A DNA stretch of 64,000 bases from Ascaphus truei. Its lineage: Eukaryota > Chordata > Amphibia > Anura > Ascaphidae. The notes beneath the pieces were generated by a model. The model was not told the origin of the DNA. It did not search any database and saw only the letters and a list, made by a program, of their open reading frames with translations. This document shows positions 58,684 to 64,000 of this stretch, in pieces (the stretch's first letter is position 1; every line of letters starts with the position of its first letter). The stretch lies in NCBI GenBank assembly GCA_036426205.1, contig CM071570.1:2433997-2497996 (forward strand), given 5' to 3'. The translations under genes were made by a program, and so were the position numbers.

Positions 58684-59776
58684 TCCCACAACTCCAAGTT
58701 TGAAAACCCCTCTAACTTTGAAAGGATATGTGCGGCAGGAGCATATCGGAAGGGTCTGATCTCTGGGATTTATATGGGACTAGCACGCGCCCTGATACCC
58801 GTCAACCATAGCTTCAGTATATGCTTAAGTGGACTGCAGACCTCAATATAGAAATAGATAGAGAAGACAGGGAGGATATCTGGGATGCCGCTACCAAAAC
58901 CTCAATTTGTACCACCATCAAGGAAAACATCTACAACATTTTATTCCACTGGTACCTCACCCCGAGTAGGCTGAGCCAGGCCTTCCCTGGTCTGTCAGAC
59001 TTCTGTTGGAGGGGATGCGGCCAGCAGGGAGACCTAGTACACATACTGTGGACCTGTCCCGTGTTGGGTCCTTTTTGGGATATGATCAGAGCCATGGTGG
59101 AGGAGATAAGTGAGGTGGAGGTCTCACTGGATCCGGTGTCGTTTTTGCTGGGTAAGCCTATAGAAGGCTTCCCCACCTCAGACCAAAAAATTAACATCCT
59201 TTGTACTAACGGCAGCCCGCCACTCAATAGTGGCAAAATGGAAAAAAAAACTAGACCACCCAACAAGGAGATGGTCCTCACCAGAATCAGGGAAGGACAT
59301 TTGATGGAACTTCTATCAGATCGATTAAAACAACAACAACAACTAGACAAATTCAACAAAACCTGGGAAGCTTGGCCTATATGACTAAACCCCCATAGAT
59401 TACTAAAACTCTGTTCTGGAACTCGGTGGGCGTCGGGCCCTGGGCGGGGTTGCGGGGGGTCCCACCACCCTCCCTCTCTTTCGTTGCTCCACCCTCCCCC
59501 TTCCCTCTCCCCCTCCCCTCTTTCTTCCTCTCTCCCTTTTAACTATCCTCACTCCACTTGAAAAGGAGAGACGGATGCACATCAATTGACTCCCCCCCCT
59601 CCGGATGGAGGGGCAGGCCTGATACTCTTGGATCATAACAGGTTGTGCGGAAGCTCCATTATTGTCAACTTGTTCAAAAAAATACCCAATGACGTCTGTA
59701 CCAGCTTGTTGTGTTATGATATGATGTACTCTACCCTCTGAAAAACCCCCAAAAAAATTTGAAGTTAAAAAAAAAA
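58684..59776 (+). pseudogene. 5'-truncated L1/Tx1-type LINE 3' end with target duplication
   Basis: Broken frames encode the C-terminal end of ORF2, the LINE-encoded reverse transcriptase. CWRGCGQQGDLVHILWTCPV gives the Cys-rich (C-x-x-C...H-x-x-W-x-C) motif found after RT in L1/Tx1 elements, and the end KFNKTWEAW is the usual terminal Trp-rich tail. Between them the true reading moves to another frame (around 59220-59290), and a stop lies just upstream of 58821, so it is dead. The element ends in an A-tract (59767-59779). Flanks share aaaaacaaccagaccc (58667-58683 and up to 59790), a target-site duplication. The RT catalytic core was lost by 5' truncation. Confidence 0.85.
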
Positions 59777-59799
59777 AAACAACCAGACCCATTCTTCAG

Positions 59800-60900
59800 A
59801 GGGAGGAGTCTTGTTAAGATGTCTTGCTATATTAGAGCGACTTGCTACAGTCGCCTTTATGGCTTGAGGAAGGATCATGTAGATCCGAAACACTGCTGTT
59901 TGTTACCCCGTTTCTGGATATCTATAAATATTGCAGAATAAAATGTAAGTTTGTTGCACTCTTATAACTTTGGCGCTGGTGACTTTCTATTTTTGTCCTG
60001 GAGAAACAATATGGCCACTGGGGTCAGTCTCACTCAAACAGCCAATAAGAAAGCAGTGACACCATTTTGAGATGACACTGCAGCTTCTGACCCATCAGGT
60101 ATCTCTGTTTTCCCTTCCAAATGTTTAAAATGTATATCTGGTCAATCGGGGAGTCCTTGGGTTTTTTGCTCTAGGTGACCCTCACAACCACTGGCTCATA
60201 TAAATGTATTTTATTTATTTGTGGGTGTGGTTGTGGCCTTAACACTATCACAAGCTATAACAAAGCTACAGGACCTATACAAAATATATAAAAATACAGT
60301 ACATCTCAGATTACCAGTCAGAACCATACAAGGTGTAGATAGGAAAACTATTGATGTGTTGTTCTATTGAACAGGAAATAAGATTCAGAGAATTGTCAAA
60401 CAGCCTTAGTCGCGGCTGTGCTGTATATTGGTGGGGCTCATGCATATGGAAATGAGCACAGCTGTTCACTGTTGGAGTGAAAGCAGAAGATGTAATTCAA
60501 AGTCCTAAGTAAGTGATGATGCCATGTTATGTGCTTTGTGCATGAGTCTGCCATTTAAAGAGAACATACTGTATAACAATAGCTCAAATGACAAGATTGC
60601 ATATTTTGTTTGAACACTAAAGAATACATTCTAAGATGAGGATTTTTCTTTACCTTTGAAATAAGCTCGACCGTTGCTCTAGTTTACCTAAATCATTCAT
60701 CTTTTTCTTTACTTATCTTGTAGACTCAACTGATCAAATCTTTTAAAAAAAAAAAAAGTATATTTTCCCTTGCGATCCATCCGTAACGTCACAGATAAAA
60801 ACAATAAAAGATCACAGGCCCTGGTATAGACCCCTGGGTGAACTCCAGTTACCACAACGCTGTAGCCCATCTCTCAAGTCAATGCCATATGCATTCAACA
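59800..60900. other. AT-rich DNA, nothing recognised
   Basis: cttgaggaaggatcatgtag with gatccgaaacactgc at 59860-59896 resembles the cctcaagg/gaaac motif seen near 6622. Otherwise featureless. Confidence 0.35.
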
Positions 60901-60922
60901 GAGAATTCATACCCATTATCGT

Positions 60923-61156
60923 TTATTTGTAAAGTGCCAACATATTCCGTAGCGAGGTACAGTGGGGGAACAGAGTGATATGGTCAACTTGTTTAGTAAT
61001 ATGACTAACAGTGTCAAAGTCTTTACTAATATCCCAGTAAACGGCTTTTACTGCTCCACCCTGATTCAAGGCCTTTGTCAGCCAATGAATGAAATTGACC
61101 AGATGAATCTGTACTCCCTTTGATCTTGCCAGCTGTTTTTCAGATATTAAATACAT
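60923..61156 (-). pseudogene. CR1/L2-like reverse transcriptase fragment
   Basis: The minus strand gives ALNQGGAVKAVYWDISKDFD, then TVSH: RT motif A with D-x-x-K-x-F-D-T-V-x-H, preceded by a QxxLVNFIHWLTKAL-like segment typical of CR1-group polymerases. Only about 70 codons remain, and neither motif C (FADD) nor the endonuclease is present. The AT-rich 3' side (60915-60955, tttatttgtaaagtgccaac) resembles a SINE/L2 tail in the same orientation. Confidence 0.65.
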
Positions 61157-61179
61157 CCTTTCTTTAGCCGGGTTTCCAT

Positions 61180-61690
61180 TGGCTTCCTACTGGTGTATAG
61201 TTGCCAGCCACCCCTCTACTCCCACTTTTGTAAAGTGGCACTACAGCTTCCCAGGTTAGTCATCTAGAACTACCCCTGTTAACAGTAACTTCTTGGACAG
61301 GTTTGGTTGAAATTGCCACTATTAATTGATTGTGATCTGTTATCAATATTATGTTCTCAGGGAAAAATATTGGAGCATTAAGTGTCCCAATACTTTATTA
61401 TTTGGTACAAATTGTCTTCACATTTTATTTATTCTGCTGACCTATTTCAATACAGTACAAAATGTTCCTGAAATTTTGGGATTTGGAGAAATATTGATAT
61501 ATAAGAAGAGACTCTTAAAAAATGGTCACCATTAACATTTTAGAAAACCTGACTTGCTAAATCAGGATTTATACGGACTTATTTTTTTATTTTAATTTAA
61601 AACAAATGACAGATACAGATGCAACTGCAGGTTGTAGACGGCTTGCCAAGGAAAATCTGTGACCATCTCATGAGATGGTCCAAAGCAGAC
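61180..61690. other. AT-rich DNA, nothing recognised
   Basis: No structure seen. Confidence 0.4.
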
Positions 61691-61699
61691 TGTAAAGGT

Positions 61700-61815
61700 C
61701 CATCGGATTAACACAGCGGGGGTCCCTGCATTTGAATGGGACTCACAGTCTGGTAGGATTCACATAGCTTGAGTCTCATTCAAATGCAGGGACCCCCGCT
61801 GTGTTAATCCGATGG
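61700..61815. repeat. 45-bp inverted repeat, one mismatch
   Basis: ccatcggattaacacagcgg...gactc at 61700-61744 is inverted at 61771-61815 with one G/A difference and a 26-bp spacer. Hairpin MITE-like. No duplication of flanks resolved. Confidence 0.9.
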
Positions 61816-62309
61816 GCCATTAGTCTGGCTGCATGAATCTCTCAGCGTGGGATGGGTTTAAGTGCAAAATTCTCAAGGCAAGCAGTTTACAACCGGCCGT
61901 TGCAGCTGTAGATGAAGACAAATATATAACTGCATATAAATTATAACTGTGGATAAGTGCTTTTACATTTTTGCAATTACAATAGGAGTTAAAGTACAGG
62001 AGGGAGACCTTTTGTTTTGAAATACTGTGGCATATTTTCCAGAATTTTAATTGCACAAGACCAAAGCATTGCTAATTATGTGATATCAATCTGACAGATG
62101 TATTGTTTGATTTGAATAACTTTGCTTCTGTGACAAGAAGTTCTTCTAGTCTCGACTGTTAAGACATCAGGATATGTAAGCAGAAAGCAAGGTGTTCTGC
62201 AAAGTGCGTCCTCGCTCGATCCAAGCAACTGCTGCTGCTAAAAAGGTCAGAGAAACACTGGAAGGGTTAAAGGCCATATTTGCCAATAAAGGGTACTCCA
62301 TTACACGCC

Positions 62310-62385
62310 CTATTGTATGTCTTTATTTATATAGCGCCATTAATGTACATAACGCTTCACAGTAGTATTCAAGTGAATGGGTCTA
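62310..62385. repeat. Interspersed repeat fragment (tatatagcgccattaatgta)
   Basis: tttatttatatagcgccatt followed by aatgtacataacgcttcaca is a common 3'-end style of vertebrate L2-like SINE/LINE fragments. Only a short stretch remains. Confidence 0.35.
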
Positions 62386-62463
62386 TAAAGCGCCGTATTT
62401 AATAAGCAGTGTTAGTCCATAATACACTTTGTGATAGAAGACACTGTGCAGGCCATTTACTTG

Positions 62464-63465
62464 CTCAAAACATCCAGGGGGAGCATGTGGGGAGATAAGA
62501 GAACAATATATACAATTTAAGTGCAGACGTCTGGTGTTATATGGTATAAAAGCTATGTCTTGGCTCTTATGGTTGATCTACTCACAGGAGCAAGGTGTTA
62601 TAATGAGCAGTTGGCAAATTGGGTTGCCACCCTTGAAGATATCTGTGGATGGTGCCCCCCTAACGATTCTCCGTCAGCAGAGTATATATAGAGAGAGGGA
62701 AAAGACTACATAGTGCGATCAAAATGATATTTATATTTGAAAAACACAATAAAAATGCGCACTTACAATTTGAATAAAAGTTAAAAGCATATATCACAAT
62801 AAGTGAATGGAGGATCTCCGAAACAGCTCACCGCCTCTTCAGGTCAGTCTGCTGGCTTCTGCTGCTCTGCGTCGGACCGGAGCTTCCTTCTCGGAGAAGG
62901 AAGCTCCGGTCCAGGACGCAGAGCAGCAGAAGCCAGCAGAGGACTGGACATGAGGAGGCGGTGAGTGTTCGGGAGATCCTCCATTCACTTGTGATATATG
63001 CTTTTAACTTTTATTCAAATTGTAAGTGCGCATTTTATTGTGTTTTCAAATATAAAATATCATTTTGATCGCACTATGTAGTCTTTTCCCTCTCTCTATA
63101 TATACTCTGCTGACGGAGAATCGTTAGGGGGGGCACCATCCACAGATATTTCAAGGGTGGCAACCACAATTTGCCAACTGCTCATTATACACCTTGCTCC
63201 GTGAGTAGATCAACCATAAGAGCCAAGACATAGCTTTTATACCATTTAACACCAGACGTCTGCACTTAAATGTATATATTGTTCTCTTATCTCCCAACAT
63301 GCTCCCCCTGGATGTTTTGAGCAATACTTAACCCTTGGAACCCGTGACACAGGTCTCACCAGTGAGGTTTGAGCAAGGGGTTGGATTATATATCCTATCT
63401 GTACCACTTTTCTATTACATTCTATAATTTCATTCACGAAGCAGCGCCTGTTTTTTCACTCTTTT
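62464..63465. mobile_element. Foldback element, 0.43-kb arms, almost no spacer, 15-bp target duplication
   Basis: Arms 62464-62892 and 62894-63321 are inverted near-copies around a single central base at 62893 (cttccttctc g gagaaggaag), followed by a 144-bp unpaired tail ending gttttttcactctttt. Perfect direct repeats caggccatttacttg bound it (62449-62463, 63466-63480). Small indels separate the arms. No enzyme frame is present. Confidence 0.9.
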
Positions 63466-63540
63466 CAGGCCATTTACTTGAACAGACGGTTAAGGGCCAT
63501 ATTTACCAAATCATGCTGGGAAGTGTCTAAGGCTTTGGTC

Positions 63541-64000
63541 CCGCTGCGGCCGGCGGCGCGCCACCAGCTGCTTGCCCCCGTTCTAGTTGCCCCCGCTGGC
63601 TCCTTCCGGCGTGGCTGACTGCGTGCTGTGACGCGTCAGCCAGACGGAGCTACAAGGAGCTTGTGATTTTGGCCAGTGTCGCGTCATGTGACATCCCAGC
63701 AGCCAATCAGATTCCCCCCCCGTTCTGATTTCCCCCTTCATCTCCGATCCCCGTTCCGATCCCCCCTCTGCACGATCCCCCTTCCGATTCCCCCCTGCTC
63801 CGATTTCCCCTCTCTGCCCGATCCCCGTTCCGATCCCCCCTCTGCACGATCCCCCTTACGATTCCCCCCCTTGCTCCGATTCACCTCCCCCCCGTGTGTA
63901 TTTGCGTGTGTCTGAGTGGAGGGGAGCAGGGAAGGAGCTGCGTGTGTGTGTGTGTGTGTGTCCTGGTTTTTTTTTTGTTACTTTGGCCGGCTCGGGAGGA
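63541..64000. mobile_element. GC-rich MITE (PIF/Harbinger-like), cut by window end
   Basis: Begins ggctttggtcccgctgcggc after TAA (63538-63540), with a CpG-rich 5' part, imperfect cgattccccctgctccg-type C-rich units (63710-63890) and (GT)n at 63941-63960. The last bases ccggctcgggagga equal part of the element at 1-333, so about 85 more bases should follow outside the window. Confidence 0.5.

Noticed and set aside
1..64000. tRNA, rRNA or snRNA genes
   Set aside because: No cloverleaf-compatible A/B box pair or conserved rRNA/snRNA core noticed on either strand. A covariance-model scan could find what reading missed.
27590..64000. Further NFAT exons (regulatory domain, Rel-homology domain)
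   Set aside because: No open frame shows the SP-repeat, PxIxIT or DNA-binding loop motifs. They probably lie beyond the window.

Overview
This is a stretch of animal, almost certainly vertebrate, nuclear DNA. It is AT-rich with local CpG islands and dense microsatellites. It carries decayed L2, CR1-like and L1/Tx1-type LINEs, solo-LTR-like blocks and many short DNA transposons, and it has no compact coding regions. The repeat mix (hAT MITEs with 8-bp target duplications, L2 fragments, foldback elements, the gcgaaacgcgt motif) fits an amphibian best. That taxonomic call is inference from repeat style, not proof. There is no bacterial or phage content, no CRISPR array and no multi-gene cassette.

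One gene segment is recognisable. At 27505-27589 (+) there is a short first coding exon whose predicted peptide matches the N-terminus of the NFAT family, closest to NFATC3. It ends at a GTAAGA splice donor and sits in a CpG-rich island (about 27100-27700). No second NFAT exon is visible, so 27590-64000 is most simply read as intron 1 and 1-27100 as upstream DNA. Three further short open segments on the minus strand (5098-5202, 8503-8580, 10261-10335) have plausible splice signals. They are offered as unassigned candidate exons.

Layout: 1-4300 has a GC-rich MITE end, tandem repeats and a minus-strand LTR-like block. 4300-13300 is unique-looking DNA with MITEs and candidate exons. 13300-17700 has two more LTR-like blocks. 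17700-26700 is mostly unique with hAT MITEs and a GA microsatellite. 26750-27810 has a G-rich minisatellite, the NFATC3-like CpG island and exon, and a perfect 34-bp inverted repeat carrying CCAAT boxes. 27850-34400 has tandem repeats, an L2 fragment and hAT copies. 34400-41100 has a foldback element with perfect 356-bp arms and a second, 2.7-kb foldback nested inside an LTR-like block. 41100-47900 has L2, hAT and tandem arrays. 48180-50260 is a 2-kb composite of GA/G-rich, CA and GC-rich minisatellite DNA. 50700-64000 has MITEs, LTRs, an L1/Tx1 LINE 3' end with target duplication, a CR1-like reverse transcriptase scrap, and a foldback with almost no spacer.

The most notable signal is a set of long inverted-repeat (foldback) elements. 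Three of them are bounded by perfect 14-15-bp direct repeats, as expected for LINE-type target-primed insertion rather than cut-and-paste transposition. They look like snapback retro-insertions. The hAT elements are well supported, because most copies keep matching terminal repeats and 8-bp target duplications.
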